This document shows, piece after piece, positions 5,681 through 6,009 of a stretch of DNA of 6,009 nucleotides (positions within the stretch are counted from its first letter, which is position 1; each line of letters begins with the position of its first letter). The notes beneath the pieces are model-generated. The model saw only the letters and a program-made list of their open reading frames with translations, did no database searches and was not told the origin of the DNA. The stretch comes from an uncultured Amylibacter sp. (GTDB taxonomy: Bacteria > Pseudomonadota > Alphaproteobacteria > Rhodobacterales > Rhodobacteraceae). The position numbers were made by a program, and so were the translations under genes. Location: contig CALDZS010000263.1 of the NCBI GenBank assembly GCA_937944065.1, forward strand, positions 1 to 6,009, given 5' to 3'.

Positions 5681-6009
5681 ATGTCAGAGAGTTTTGAAGA
5701 TATCGTCGAAACGTTCGAGTTCTTGGATGATTGGGAAGATCGTTATCGCCACGTGATCGAATTGGGCAAGGCTTTGCCGATCTTGGACGAAGCATTGCGT
5801 GTTCCAGCGGTCAAAGTGGATGGTTGTGCGTCTCAAGTGTGGTTGGTGCCAAAGGTCGAGGGCTCGGGCGAAGATGCCATCGTGTCCTTTCATGGCGCAT
5901 CTGACGCGATGATAGTCCAAGGATTGATTGCAATCCTAACAACGTTACTATCGGGTAAAACCGCCAGCGAGATTGTTGAGATCGATGCGCTGGCAGCGTT
6001 TGGCAAACT
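5681..6009 (+). CDS. sufE: SufE-family cysteine desulfuration protein, N-terminal part (3' end outside window)
   Basis: SufE accepts persulfide sulfur from the cysteine desulfurase SufS and passes it to the SufBCD scaffold during Fe-S cluster assembly in the cytoplasm. The visible 109 codons show the family pattern: an N-terminal helix (ESFEDIVETFEFLDDWEDRY), a LGKALP turn, and the loop VDGCASQVWL with the sulfur-accepting cysteine at Cys49. FHGASDAMIVQGL and LLSGKTASEI follow. E. coli SufE has 138 residues, so roughly the last 25-30 are missing beyond the right edge. AGGA at 5669-5672 lies 8 nt before ATG 5681, which favours that start. An in-frame ATG at 5672 would add three residues but would overlap this site. 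The gene stands alone here, with no sufS or sufBCD nearby. It diverges from the lipoprotein gene. Confidence 0.94.
   Translation, partial: MSESFEDIVETFEFLDDWEDRYRHVIELGKALPILDEALRVPAVKVDGCASQVWLVPKVEGSGEDAIVSFHGASDAMIVQGLIAILTTLLSGKTASEIVEIDALAAFGK

Noticed and set aside
5684..5920. Minus-strand ORF of 78 codons
   Set aside because: It is the antisense shadow of sufE, which carries the VDGCASQVW motif in the plus frame.

Overview
The window looks like chromosomal DNA of an alphaproteobacterium, most likely a Rhodobacterales/Roseobacter-group organism of moderate GC content. The reasons are the protein styles (an EnvZ-type kinase, RNase D, a SufE-family protein and a large alphaproteobacterial-type GT-C membrane protein), the alphaproteobacterial tRNA-Asn, and promoter-like boxes. 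This placement is inferred from resemblance; no search was run. No mobile element, CRISPR array, prophage gene or integrase is visible.

Layout, left to right: (1) 1-784, minus strand, the N-terminal 261 codons of an EnvZ-like sensor histidine kinase that runs off the left edge. (2) 785-914, a 130-bp divergent region with a candidate stable-RNA promoter. (3) 915-989, tRNA-Asn(GTT), enclosed by a 7-bp inverted repeat. (4) 1055-2215, rnd (ribonuclease D), on the same strand 65 bp after the tRNA. (5) 2235-3158, minus strand, a DPM1/GtrB-like family 2 glycosyltransferase with two C-terminal membrane helices. (6) 3258-5036, plus strand, a 592-residue polytopic membrane protein with STT3/AglB-like acidic motifs, divergent from gene 5. 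(7) 5037-5537, minus strand, a small lipoprotein of unknown function whose stop codon abuts that of gene 6. (8) 5681-6009, plus strand, sufE, cut by the right edge. No gene-free stretch exceeds 150 bp.

Apart from tRNA-rnd, orientation alternates at every gene, so there is no classical operon. The convergent pairs are very tight (19 bp and 0 bp) and lack recognisable terminators. The kinase, RNase D, tRNA and SufE are core functions. The least understood part is the GT2/GT-C pair sharing a 99-bp divergent control region: the GT2 enzyme would make a polyprenyl-phosphate sugar, and the GT-C enzyme could use it on the periplasmic side. That pairing is the best candidate for an undescribed system here, but it is an inference from motifs and adjacency. 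Smaller points of interest are the possible leader-trailer pairing around tRNA-Asn, the tRNA-rnd linkage with a possibly leaderless rnd mRNA, a triple GATAA array upstream of the lipoprotein and sufE, and clustering of CTAG tetranucleotides between genes.
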